A stretch of 64,000 bases of DNA from Cladocopium goreaui (taxonomy: Eukaryota > Sar > Dinophyceae > Suessiales > Symbiodiniaceae). The notes beneath the pieces were generated by a model. That model did no database searches and was not told where the DNA came from. It saw only the letters and a list, made by a program, of their open reading frames with translations. Below are positions 1 through 11,570 of the stretch, one piece after another. The position numbers and the translations under genes are program-made. Positions within the stretch are counted from its first letter, which is position 1; every line of letters starts with the position of its first letter. The DNA lies in contig CAMXCT020000502.1 in assembly GCA_947184155.2 (NCBI GenBank), positions 805,296 to 869,295 on the forward strand, given 5' to 3'.

Positions 1-29
1 AACTTCCAAATCTGTTTTTTTCTCGGAAA

Positions 30-360
30 TTCGAAAAATCGAAAAGTGGCTCCGTGCGCGAAAAGTCGAAAAACGCGAAAAACACGAAAAGTAGAAAAGT
101 CGAAAAGGATCGCTTTTCTACTTTTCTACTTTTTGTATTTTTTGCACTTTTCTTGTTTTTCTACTTTTCTATTTTTCTACTTTTCTCACTTTTCTTATTT
201 TTCTTATTTTCTCACTTTTCTTATTTTTCTTATTTTTCTATTTTTCTTGCGAAAAACGAATGGCAAAAAACGTAAAGATTGCAAAAACCATCGTTTTTCT
301 ACTTTTTGACTTTTTGACTTTTCTCGTTTTTCTTGTTTTTCTTTTTTTCTTACTTTTCTC
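30..360. repeat. Polypyrimidine/polypurine low-complexity tract
   Basis: About 330 bp built from variants of TTTTCTAC and TTTTCTTA, with a purine-rich mirror near 50-110 and pyrimidine-rich sequence from 115 to 360. The arms can fold back on each other. Open frames through it are only repeat translation (Phe/Leu/Ser or Lys/Arg runs), so I do not call a gene. Confidence 0.8.
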
Positions 361-1799
361 AACCAAAAACGTGCACGGACAAGAAGATACCAAACGTCAC
401 GTCTAACTGACTTAGCATTTTTGCTACCCACATGAGTTGGATTCTTAATGGTTGTAAGATTTTGTTTTTGTGGTTGCCAGGTATGTTTCTGACAGGATTT
501 CCAGGTCCCCCCAAGTTCCATCCCAAGTCACTGGCTCACGGCTGGACACGGCTGGGACACGGCTGGTATGTCGCTGCAGCTGGCGTGTTATATTCCCTGA
601 AGCTGATACTCCCTTGAAATAAATAATAACACCTGAAATCCAAAGACAAAAAACCTGAAAAAAACACCAAGATTCCATGTATTTCCGGTGATATGCTGTA
701 CATCGTCTTGTTGAGGGTTCAACGCCATCATCAAGCCAGCAGTGGTGACGTTTAGGTCTGAAGAACAAAATATGTAGAGACCCCTAGCAACTGTTCAGGT
801 TTCTACCATGACTTGTTTAGTCTTCTGCACAGTTTGTTAATGAACCTCAGGGCCTCCAGGCCCAAAATGTGCATCTATGCGATTCAGGAGGACCCACAAC
901 TGCTATACAGGTATACTAAATTATTAGGATTTATTTGGAACTATTCAGTATAGTTGTGTATATCTCTCAGGCTTTACCACGTGACGCATTTTTCTGCACA
1001 TTCTATCTGGTGTCACTTCCCACCAACTCCCATTGCAAGCGTTGAGGATACCATCTTCAACGACCAATGGTGATGTCCAACCATGGGACATCTTATCCAG
1101 TTAGCGAATATCCCCTATGTTTGATTGGTTTACACACATGAAATTCCACCTCAATCCCGTCAAGAAGCCCTCAATTTCCTAAGGCCTTTAGAAAAACCCT
1201 GGCAACTGTGGTACCGAACTCCGGGGCCGACTGAAGCATCAGCAGGACAGCTTCCACCTGGTGGTTGAGCCACCCATCTGACAAATAGGCTCGTCATTGG
1301 GGATCAGCATGACAAATCTGGTTGAAACATGTTGAAACTGAAAAATATGTGAGGCCACCAATGAGTAATTGTTCCACCCACGTGAAAATAAGAAGAATTC
1401 TTTAGTCGGGAGAGTCGGGGATTGTTTTTTAGTTAGCACTCACAAGGAGAATTAGCATAATTTCACCAATTATGAGTATCCTGAATTCGCCTGAAATAAG
1501 GTTATATTATATTTGGAATACAGCTACTGTTGGTTCATTAATATGGTGACGTTCTCCTCAAATGGGTCGTCCCACCAATGGCCAATTCGGATCCAAATCA
1601 GTATCCTTTTTTGTCCTGAAGCAGAAAGAACTATGGTCCTTTCTCAGTGAGGATGTTTTGACATATATGTGTTATATGTGCATATTCTTCTCCGTGATGA
1701 CTATAGACTATAGATGTATCATAGTCATACTGCAGTATTTTTTCATACCCAAGGCCCAACAGCTTTGGATTTGTCAGTTCAATGCTCCAAACCTCAACC

Positions 1800-4700
1800 G
1801 CCGACAGGTGCCAAAAAAGAACTCTTCGTAACTCAAGCGCTGAGGGCGAGACTGAGCAGCAGTTGCGCAACAGCAAGGCCAACTGATACAAACCTCAGCT
1901 GTCACTTGAGTCTCCGCGACTTTGATCTGTGAATTTTCTGAAAGAGATGCAGTTCGTGAGAATGGTGATCGTTTTTCAAGTAGTTATCTACCCTCTGGTA
2001 TTTTAACATAGCTATTGAAAATGGTAATTTATAGTTGATTTTCCCATTAAAAATAGTGATTTTCCATCGTTATGTTAGTTTACCAGAGGGTAATATCCCA
2101 AGATAGCAAACTAAACCCATCGTGAAATAGCGATATATTCTGGTTTTATCAAACATGGCTGGAAAATCCTCCATAGTTCGATGATGTTCCCAGCAAACTA
2201 AACCTCCAGTTACTTCGGGGACTTTCAAGGGATAACGATATTAATTCATGGGTCACTAAATGTCCCCATTGAACATCACCCAACCATTAGGTATATGGTC
2301 TATAATGGCTATTATAAGGTGGGATACTTGGTGGCTCATCCCACGGCTCGTAAGTGGGTTATAACCCCAGTTATAAGTGGATTAACCCTACTTATCCCAT
2401 TTATAACTGGGGTTATAACCCACTTACGAGCCGTGGGATGAGCCACCAAGCAGCTGATCTGTTGTTTCCGCTGGCCTGTCCGATCGGCACGAGCCCGTCG
2501 AACACGCGTCATTGAAGCACCCATCGCAGCGCCAGAAGATTTACCTGGGACTGCCAGTGAGCTACCGAAATCACATGGGTGTGTCTGAAAATAGTGTACC
2601 CCTAAACCCAATGGTTAATGATCATTATCCCTACTAAATGGCTATAATTGGGAATATACCCTATTTTCAGACAAACCCACATTTTGACCAGGGGGGTTGG
2701 GATGAGTTGGGTGGCTAAACACTCCATGTGTTTTTTTTCCACTTCTTACCAAAGTTTTCCGAAGTTCTGAAACAAACAACATCAAGCAACTATATTGGAT
2801 TGGTTTTCCAAGGAATCATCAAACAGAGCTTTCCTGTCTGAATGTTGACAATCTTTAGGCATCATCTTCCCCAATGCATAAACCTAAAGCAACTGGCGCA
2901 AAGCAAGTTCTCATAGATCATACCCTCTGGTAAACAAACAGTTTGCTATTGAAAATGGCCCAGTCGAAATAGTGGATTTACCCAGCTATAAAATGGTGGA
3001 TCTTTCCATAGTTTTTTGTATGGTAAACTAACATAACTATGAAAAATCACCACCATAAATGGCCATGTTCAATAGCTATGTTAGTTTACCAGGCCGGGTA
3101 TCCAACGGAAATCGGCCATATCGATGGCCTCTGATCAGCTCATCGTCAGCTGGTCAGCTTCAGCGCAGGTGAGAGTTTGTTGTTCTAAATCATGTCTTTA
3201 ATGCTAGTAAAGCAATAATAAACCACCCGTATTTTGATGGTTTATAGCAACCATTTATGGTGACTTTGAGATTGTTTACTATTGCTTTACCAGCATGATT
3301 TCAATGTTTTTCGGCATTTTGGCCCATCCTCCTAATATTGAACAGCCGTATTTTCTCTCTAGAAACCATGGTTTTGGGACATATTGGTACCATTTAGGGA
3401 TATTTAGGTGGTGTTTAATCATGGGATTCATTCAATGGCCATTTCAGGAACCTAAATTGGAGGTACCTACCATATATACGGCCTATTTCTTAGGCCTAAA
3501 TTTCAGGGAATATCACCACAAAATATGGTCTTATGTGGTACAGTACCTCCATTTTAGGATCCTGAATTTCCCCATTGAATATTGGTATAATACTATAAAA
3601 TATAACATTATCACCAATACCACATTATATCATCACTGTACTATTTAGAATTGACCAATCCTATTATTCCACATTGATTCATCCGATTTCTTAACGTTTT
3701 CGAGCACGAAAAAAAAACAAGTCTCCAGCTTTTCTGGGCTCTCCCACGGCGGCGCTTGGTGGAAGGTTCAGGCGGTGCGTCCTGGCACACAGCATTTATG
3801 GTAGATATTTACAGTAAAATAGGACAATATATTATAGTACATATATAATAGTACATATATGATATAGATTTAAATAAAATATTATATATAATTATATATA
3901 TATATATTATTAGTATATATATATATTTATATAGAATAACAATATGATACCTAATAGTATAGCACAAAGTATTTAAAACAAATTTGGTCACAATAAATAG
4001 TGTAGTACTTTTTAAGTTATCAAAGAAAATTATAGAGTATATAGTGACATAGGCTTGTCTCAAAAATTGAAACCCAAAAATCCAGCGGTCATGGTGTTGC
4101 CAATTAAATTGCAAGAAATTGGTGGTATCCCCCTTTTGAGACAAACTATCTAGGAGATGGCCAAAAATTGGGTAACGAAGCCGCACTTTTCAACCAATGG
4201 TTGAATCAATGAACCCAAGTTATTTCCTGATTGGTAGTTTCGTCCAGAGTAGGAGCTGAACAAATACCAGCTCATAAAAGTTTAAAACCATCTACCAAAC
4301 TAAGTAGTGATATAGTTTCCTAAATTGGAGTGCTCCTGAAATGGTTTCATGTATCCTCAGACTATTGAGACAAAAATCCAGCTGTTTGTTGATTGAGTCG
4401 CCTTGCTTTTTTGGCTCAATCACCACGCTTGTCTGTTTTGTCCTCACATTCTCTTGAATGAAATTGAATAAACCATAATAAACCATAATAAACCATAATA
4501 AACCATAATAAACCATAATAAACCATAATAAACCATAATAAACCCGAGTTTTCTAGACAAGATCGGCATGTTTCACTTGGTTCGCCTCATCATCTGCTCC
4601 CCCATGAGCTGCATCTGACACCGCCCACTCCTTGGTATGGCTGAAACTAATTGAAATTATGTGTTGGATGTTGGGAAACTTGAAAGGACACCCATAGGCT

Positions 4701-5381
4701 TTTACTATACTTGTAAACATGTTTGTCTTTGGGAGTTTCCTTCATATTTCAAAAGCCTATGGGAGTATGACATATTTCGGGAGTTTCTGAACATATTTGT
4801 CTTACCCTCCGGCACAATCAGCTTGGAATGGGGGATCCATTTGACAGGGAAATATACGACAAAACATCGTAGGAACGGGGAAAGTTCCAGCACGCCAGAG
4901 TGTCAAAGGGCCGACCAAGTAAGTGATGCTAAGATTTGACACGTTTCACCAAAACTCACTTGGGTTTTGTCCAAAAAACATCAAACATGAAGTATACCCA
5001 AGTCTACTGGTGACCTATCATCTATTCCGATTGAAAATTACCATGAAAGAGCTTACATCCAGATATAGTAAATTCTATTTCGATTGGTTAAATCACCATT
5101 TGTTGTCGGTTAACCCTCTCGTGAAAACTGCCATGTTGGGGGTTGGGGTATTTCGTATCCACATTTGCAGCCCCACCAAATTAGCAACCTTCATTACTGC
5201 ATAAATCATATTAAATCCACATTATTGATTCTTAAACCATGTTAAACCACGGTAAAACACGATTTTTGTTGGTTAAATCAACATTTTCCCCATCTTCAGC
5301 CCCATCAAAGGGGTCAAGCAAAATAAACACGCCACGTCATCTGAGCCTGGCACATGCCAAGCTGGAAGCTCTCGCAGGAGC
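1800..5381 (-). CDS. Scattered exon-like pieces of an unrecognised minus-strand gene
   Basis: No single long ORF exists here, but several short open pieces have protein-like composition and dinoflagellate-type splice borders. 5347-5381 (acceptor AG|G, GC donor) reads SCESFQLGMCQ. 4577-4630 (AG|G, GT donor) reads EWAVSDAAHGGADDEANQ. These two join in phase 0. 2491-2544 (AG|G) reads KSSGAAMGASMTRVRRAR and is basic. About 1890-1926 reads KVAETQVTAE, and about 1806-1851 reads RLSYEEFFFGT. Phases between the later pieces do not all match, so exons are missing or some pieces are chance. I recognise no domain. The gene would be the next one downstream of the TIR-like gene, on the same strand. Confidence 0.3.
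1989..2092. repeat. Family A hairpin MITE
   Basis: Family A description, valid for all copies listed below: about 104-108 bp, ends TACCCTCTGGTAA and TTACCAGAGGGTA, and most of the body is self-complementary, so the copy folds into one hairpin. Copies landing in TA-rich DNA suggest a TA target duplication, as in Tc1/mariner-type MITEs. This copy is 104 bp. Confidence 0.85.
2328..2450. repeat. Near-perfect 123-bp palindrome (hairpin family D)
   Basis: The outer 50 bp at each end (from CTTGGTGGCTCATCCCACGG) are exact reverse complements around a short loop. A relative lies at 15124-15249. The transcript would form a hairpin of about 50 bp; it looks like a MITE with very long terminal inverted repeats. 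Confidence 0.85.
2921..3100. repeat. Family A MITE, compound copy
   Basis: 180 bp. Two family A copies appear fused or nested; the right end is the variant CCAGGCCGGGTA. Confidence 0.75.
3432..3579. repeat. Family C hairpin MITE
   Basis: Family C description: about 140-155 bp, ends TCAATGG and CCATTGA, with paired segments carrying GGATCCTAAA-TGGAGGTAC and its complement. The loop holds an AGGCCTNNNNNAGGCCT-like motif. Confidence 0.8.
4466..4545. repeat. 10-bp tandem repeat (AACCATAATA)n
   Basis: Seven uninterrupted copies of AACCATAATA at 4471-4540 plus partial ends. Confidence 0.95.
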
Positions 5382-5466
5382 CTGGCACTTCTGGAAATTG
5401 GATGAAATTGGACATATCCCAAAATTGCGAATTGATTGGGAAAAATATGGAACAATGACGATTATC

Positions 5467-5587
5467 TACCCTCTGGCTATTTAACAGTTCGCCATGGTAT
5501 AGATGGCCCTAATCGAAATAGATGGTTTACCTATTAATAGCATGGTGATTTTCCATGGCGAACTGTGAATATCATAACCAGATGGTA
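5467..5587. repeat. Family A MITE, variant
   Basis: The right terminus is degraded (CCAGATGGTA). The internal arm TTAACAGTTCGCCATGG pairs with CCATGGCGAACTGTGAA; 20561-20742 shares this sub-type. Confidence 0.7.
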
Positions 5588-6313
5588 ACCGGTGAACTTG
5601 GGGCAATCCTGGTCTCCTCTCTTCACACGACCAACCCATGGGATTCTCCGGGGTTTTTTTCAAAGGCTTGGCACAGGAAAAAGGGGGCCAAAATGTCCGA
5701 TAACCAACAATCCACTTATGTATATTACATTTATATTTATATATATCATATATTACTATAGGGTACACCTTCATTAGATTATTCGCAGTGAGGTCGTGAT
5801 CAAATTTACCCAGAACAATTCAATGCAATTCAAGGGACGTTGAAACCCTGGAAACCTGGAAGATTGCAATTTTTCACTTGATGAGAATAGGGTACTCCAA
5901 AGTCCCATGGTCTATCACCTTTTCCCAGAATAATTACCATAAATTGCAGAGATCCACGGGCATCCCCTTTTTTAGGGCAAAGCCACATCCATTGTTTGTC
6001 TCGGATAAAATCATATAAAATCTATATGTATGTGATGAGAACCCAAATGGATTTGTCCAACAAATATATCCCAAAATCCTATGGTTTACCATGATTTTTG
6101 CTATGGAAACGTATCAAAACAACAATTTCAAGGGGCTGGGTGCTGCAAAATAAAAGGAATGCCGCCAGAGAGTGGCTGGTACTTGGGTTCTCATATGTTC
6201 TCATGCAACCACGGATAGCCGTTGAACATGCAATCAAGACACAAACAACACTATCACCGAGAAATCTTTTCCGCAGAATCTGGCGCTAGACTTGTGCTAG
6301 CCTTCTAAACTCT

Positions 6314-8571
6314 CTAGACAAAAAATGTGTCCTCGGTGTCCTCGGTGTCCTCGGTGTCCTCGCAGTCACCTGCTTCCTGGACTAGTCTCTCAAATTTCTC
6401 TTTCACAACCCCGGTGATCCATTGAACCATGGCGCTTTTGACATGCCGGTTCACCACCGAAAAACCAACTGTCTTTTGGATGGTGTCTTTGACCTTCCTC
6501 TCATCCCTTGGATCATATGCCTGCGCATTGGCCACGTTGACCTCAGAGAGAGACCGGATTACCTCGGTAATGCCTGTATCTCCCAGAGAAATCTGTTGTG
6601 ACAAGGATGCGCTTGCTTCTTGAGGCATCACGAATGTCACGGGGATTCTCTTGGAACAGGCAAAGTACTGTTCATAGATGGTCCAAACTCGTCGCAGGTA
6701 TCTGGGCTGGTCCCATGTGTCCAAAACGGCTAGAATCCTGCCACAACGTTGAAGGTTCTCTTCAAAGACCTCCTCTAAGTTGTCACTACCAGCCGGAGTT
6801 CCGTCGACAATGAGACGAAATTGATTGTTCACAAAAAAACACATGTAGAAGAAAATATCTTCACGTCTTTCCTGTGCTTGCCAGATCTGCAATGCACTGG
6901 TTAGTTGTCGCAGTGAGTACTGCCAACTCCAGGACATGAAGTAGTTTTGCCTTTTTCGATCTTGTGGGGGAAGCAAATCCACCAAAGCACAGCCTAACTT
7001 TCCATCCCTTGGGCAAAACAGGTCTTGGCCGATTTTATCCTCACCCAACCAAAAACATTCTTTCAATTGGAGAAAGGTTGGATCTACTCTTTGTGACTTC
7101 TGTTGGGCTAAGTCCACAAAATCTTGAAGCAAGTAGGCCATGCTGACTCCTGCGCTATAGCTATTTTTAGCGCGGATCTCCTTTGCCTTTTGCTCAACGT
7201 CAGACTGGGTCCATCCAGCGCCAGCAAGCTTAGGGAAGAACTTTTGCACGGTGTCTTCCAGTTGATTCCAAAGGTCTCGTTCCATGTTGTTGATGATCCT
7301 GCTCACTTCATGCCTCGGTAGACCGCCATAGAGTGGCGCTGAGATCTGTGGATCTGTGTTTAGTCCTGCATAGTGTTCCGTACGAAAGTCTCTCGCCATT
7401 GAGGAGAGCAAATTGGCTGCGCCCATTTTTTCGCGCATGGCGCGACTGACTGCTTCATAACTTGGATCTGAGTCTGGAGCATCTTGAAGAAGCATCCTGG
7501 TCTTTGCCCATGGAAGACGAAGGCTGTTGAGAAGTTTTGTCTTGTCTTTAGCCGCACTTGCGTGTGCAGAGGCAACGTCCATCTGCATGGCTTGATCCAA
7601 AATCCGGATTGGGAACCCGGCCTCCCGCTGGCCTTTGGCCAAAAGACCCATCATCCGTTCCATGCGCTGCTCAGCAGGGACCAGGCCATCTGTGATGAGA
7701 TGTGCTTGGTCATCGTACTCCACGGCGGCCACATCCAGTAGAAAGGGCTTCCCCCACCTCCATTTGTCCCGCTCCTCCATTGCCAAGGACACTTCAAAGC
7801 AATTCCAGATCCTGGTCAACACTGCGCAACTTTCATCCAAGATCAGCAAAAGCCCGCCAGACAGCTTCAGTGCACGGGAGAAGGGCATCTTGCGGGGATT
7901 GCCGTCAAAATCAAACTCCCTCCGATGCAGATTGTTGGCACAAGAGGCAATCCAATAAGTTGCGTCACAAGGCAACTGACCATGCAACTGGCGCAAAGAC
8001 GCGTGGTGCACCAGGCAGCCCATGAACTTGTGGATCGGATCAACGAAAACGTAGGAGACAAACCACAAGTGTCGTTGGCGTTTCGCTGCTGTTGCAACTA
8101 ACTCGACGTAGCTGCAGGCATGGGGATGAGCCGTGGCTGGGTCAATGACCCAGCAATGTAAATGATAAAAGTTAAAGGTCTCGAAAGACAAAGGTTGCCC
8201 GTACTCCGGCGACCCAGAATGGTTCTCACACCAAGTGGAAACCCTTTTGTTAACAAAAGCAAGCAAAGATGAAAGCTGTTCGATGGTGATTCCACGCAGG
8301 TGTGTTTGTGCGATACGAATTGGAGGTCCAGAACTTAAGGATGAATAGTTTGTACACATGAGGTCACGATTAAATTCATGCAGCAGCTGCCCCGGTTCCA
8401 GCTTCTGTGGACCGCAAGACAACAGCATGTTCCCATGGCAGGGCTCGTCCAAAACTTGCCGCAAATACTTCACGGCCTCCTCTGCTGTGCTACTGTTGCA
8501 CGTGAATGTCCCCCTCTGCGGGACTTGAATGCAAGTCATTGGGGCCATGGCACAGTGCAAAAAGTGGGCTG
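6314..8571 (-). CDS. Long terminal exon: tandem TIR-like domain protein, ~745 aa
   Basis: An uninterrupted frame; the first in-frame ATG is at 8548. Two regions share one pattern. Residues ~167-257 have FVSY, then YWIASCANN, then LDESCAVLTRIWNCFEV. Residues ~540-632 have YFMSWSW, then FFVNNQF, then LDTWDQPRYLRRVWTIYE. The order (F-S-W start, a D/N-N-Q-like block, then LD...L.R.W..(F/Y)E) resembles the TIR-like domains common in large algal and dinoflagellate proteins; I infer that fold from memory of the pattern. TIR family members can bind or cleave NAD, but I cannot identify a catalytic glutamate with confidence. The C-terminus is an acidic (EDT)n run encoded by a 9-bp repeat. The ORF itself is certain; the function is not. 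Confidence 0.75.
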
Positions 8572-10844
8572 GTCAAAAATCAGGGAGATGCAACCTATGC
8601 ACAAAAAGACACCAATAAGAATGGTGACAAAACACGAAATGTTTGGACTTGTTTGTTGATCATGCCATGCAAGTTATGCCTTCTCGACTGGAATCATGAT
8701 GAAGTTTGCCTCGATCAAGTCCATCTCTAAGCCAAACATGGTTTCTGGTATGTCACAGAAATATGACAGCACTTCCAGCAATCTAAAAGCTCTTCACTGG
8801 AACGGTCCAATGGAAGTTCAACATTTGGCGAACTAAACTAAAAATAAAACAACAAGTGGCCAGGGAAAAAAATAACTACAATCTAATCAATCTACAGAAA
8901 ATACCATGCTTTTTATAGACCATCAATTTTGGGTGGTTTTTCTTGGTGTTTCCTGTAAATCTTCCCGCTGAAAGCCTCGCCAACGCTTGGCCCAAGTTGG
9001 AGGCGTCCCGATCTGGACTCGGACCTTGGTGAAAAACGGTTTACTCTGGGCTGTGGAGAAAGCTGTTAGAAAATGGTGCTTGGGATTGTATAGTTTTAAA
9101 TGGTGTTTTATACAATCCAGTTTTATAGTTAGTTGGGTACCAAATGTTCATAAAACATCATAAAACTATAAAACTGGTACCAAATCATATCTGGTTGGTG
9201 GTATACCTACCCCTCTGAAAAATGATGGAGTTCGTCAGTTGGGATGATATATTATTCCCAACTGAATGGAAAAATAATCCAAATGTTCCAAACCACCAAC
9301 CAGTAAATGTTCATAAAACTGAATTGTATAATGGATTAAGAAGATCTAGAAAGTGGCTGGTTCCTTTTCATGGAATGACATTACAAAACTTAAGACTTAA
9401 TTGGTACGCACGAAACTGATTTTTTGAACAGGTTCGTGTTGTTTCTTTAATAGGCGACAGAAAGAATAGTCACGGGACTGGAAGTAATAAACAGTGGATA
9501 TTTCAATATATTTCAACAACATAACATGTTATAAACAAAAATCGGAAGCCAAGAGTCAAAGAATAGAAAGTTGATTTCAGCAACAGAATAACCGTTAAAT
9601 AACAACAAAGGAGAACTGGAAATTGTAACAACAAACAAGTGTGGACATAGCCAACAGGAAGTTTGGAACACAAATCCAAACTTCTTGGCTGCGTCACAAG
9701 AATTCCCTGCCTGAAAAGTTATCCCATGACATGGACAGTACTTCTGGGTTAAATATAAGCGCATCGCAAAATTGGATGATGGATGATGTGATGCCAACAA
9801 CTACCGAAATTCTGTGAGCCCCTGGTTTCATCTTCTGAACACCTACATGATATCAATGATCTTTCTGATTGGTGGTTTCAAACACCCTTTAAAAAAAGTG
9901 AAGTGGGGATCATCCCAACTGTGCTTGAACATAAAGTCATATATTTGAAGCCCCTACCATAGCCAGTTGTATTTAGCTACCCATTATATAAATCTGGGCA
10001 AATTATAATATTTCACTAACCTGAATTAAGGCCATTTGGGGATGATTCCCCGTACTAACTATGATTTCCAGTGAGGTCGTAGTGAGGTCGTTATAATTTA
10101 CCCAGATAAATTATATCTGCCTGAAACCAGCGCCTTAGATTCTACTCACATCCAGGTTCCCAAGCCTTGCAAGGCCGCCAGCACCGAACCCTGAAGAGCG
10201 GGACCCAGTTCGCCCCCTGAGCGGACGAGGGATATGGGGATGGCAACATTCTCCCGTAGGGGGAAGATCATTGGTTGGGGTATAGTGTCAACCCTGGATT
10301 AATAAACCCCAAACGGCTGTTCAATTGGGAAGGTACCATAAAAAAGTTTCAAATCATGACAATTGGGGGAATAGCCCTCTAATTAACAAACCATGGTTTA
10401 TTAATCCGGGGTTGACATTACCCGATATTTTGTGGGCAAACCTCTATCATATAGGGTTCTACTACGAGTGTCCCACCTATGACTGTAGTACGTTTTGTCA
10501 CGTCTTTCGACCTTGCACTACAAATGAAGTTGCGCACGACCAAGCAACGAGATAATATCTGAGCCACTTTGCAACAGTGATGTACCACCAAAATAGAACT
10601 TGAGATATAATATAATATAATACATTACAATATAATATAATATTATATAATATAATATTATATTATATTACATTATACTATATCATTATAATATTATATT
10701 ATATTATATTATATTATATTATATTATATATAGAGAGATAGATTTATTGACAACAAAGAAATCGAGGGATGCCCAGATAGCAATCCCTGAAATCGGCGGC
10801 CTTCGCGACGGGAGCCTGGTGAACCTGGCACGCTTCAGCTGAAC
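6314..10844 (-). CDS. Spliced gene for a protein with two TIR-like domains
   Basis: Gene-level entry. The exons I can join in phase are 10782-10844 (SAEACQVHQAPVAKAADFRD), 10166-10216 (WGELGPALQGSVLAALQ), 8953-9024 (PSPDRDASNLGQALARLS) and the long terminal exon ending at 6314. Introns begin GC, GC and GA. Acceptors are AG|G except the last (AG|C, or AG|T about 50 bp downstream). The translation start lies upstream of 10844 and was not found, unless the ATG at 8548 is used. The 3' end of the RBM39-like gene is about 730 bp upstream on the same strand. The joins rest on matching phases and composition, not on homology. Confidence 0.55.
6327..6362. repeat. 9-bp coding repeat GTCCTCGGT
   Basis: Four near-identical copies at the 3' end of the TIR-like ORF, translating as EDTEDTEDTED on the minus strand. 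Confidence 0.9.
9083..9183. repeat. Imperfect hairpin around TTTTATAGTT / AACTATAAAA
   Basis: Inverted arms with TTTATACAATCCAGTTTTAT and ATAAAACTATAAAACTGG flank a GTACCAAA motif that is itself repeated. Not one of the families A-D. Confidence 0.5.
9191..9303. repeat. Family B hairpin MITE
   Basis: Family B description: about 95-115 bp, terminal inverted repeats CTGGTTGGTGGTTT / AAACCACCAACCAG, and an inner CTGAAAAATATGA...CAGTTGGGAT...TTCCCAACTGAATGGAAAAATAA body. This copy is complete and lies between exons of the TIR-like gene. Confidence 0.85.
10286..10424. repeat. Hairpin family E
   Basis: Arms GTGTCAACCCTGGATTAATAA and TTATTAATCCGGGGTTGACA. A second copy is at 19516-19647. Confidence 0.7.
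10590..10736. repeat. TATAATATAATAT microsatellite
   Basis: Almost pure A/T with a 5-bp and 7-bp alternation; no gene. Confidence 0.9.
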
Positions 10845-10917
10845 CTTGGAACCCAAAAAAATTGGGGACTTCATCATGAATCATTTGGGATTTAGCACAA
10901 AAAAAATGGTGGATATT

Positions 10918-11076
10918 TTTACATATAATTATATATATAATATAATATATATATATACATAATCATATATTTATAGTTATATTATATATATATATACATA
11001 ATCATATATTTATAGTTATATATTATATATATACATAATCATATATTTATAATTATAGTTATATATATATTATAGG
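10918..11076. repeat. AT-rich tandem array with CATAATCATATATTTATAG unit
   Basis: About three copies of a ~50-bp unit containing ATACATAATCATATATTTAT separated by (TA)n. Confidence 0.85.
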
Positions 11077-11570
11077 ATCTAGCCCTTTTCATCCATCATT
11101 TACCAGTGGGATTTAGCCCTACCAAAAACAGCAGGTTCGAGGACTCAAATCATGGAGTTTTGAGTGAAAAAACATGGGATTTGGGTGTGTCCAAAAATGA
11201 GGGAATTGTCCAATTTATGGCCATGTGCAATATGGGGATGGGTCAAAACCCTGGTACCTAGTGAACCCCAAAATAGCTGGGATTTATGGATGTTCATCCC
11301 ACTAAAAATGGTATCTATAGCTATTGACCCATACTCATATGTGGCAATACATGGCAATCTTCATAGGGACCATTAAGATGATAAACCCATGGAAAAAAAT
11401 GGCTTCCCCATGATTCCCCCATTTCAGATAAACCATGATAACCCCATCTGGATGTGCACAATTATAGTTGGCAACTGGAAAATCATCTTGGTTAAAGCTT
11501 AAACCCAGCATTTTGCAACACCTTGCAGCAGCCTTCACCCTGACTTTTTCCGCACGTGCCGTGCTCCTTG

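Noticed and set aside
46-309. Open frames of 73-105 aa at the left edge
   Set aside because: They translate a TTTTCTAC-type simple repeat into Phe/Ser/Leu or Lys/Arg runs; no gene-like composition.
10590-11080. Replication origin or centromere-like AT-rich DNA
   Set aside because: It is simple (TA)n and a ~50-bp AT repeat, with no feature that would distinguish an origin in this lineage.
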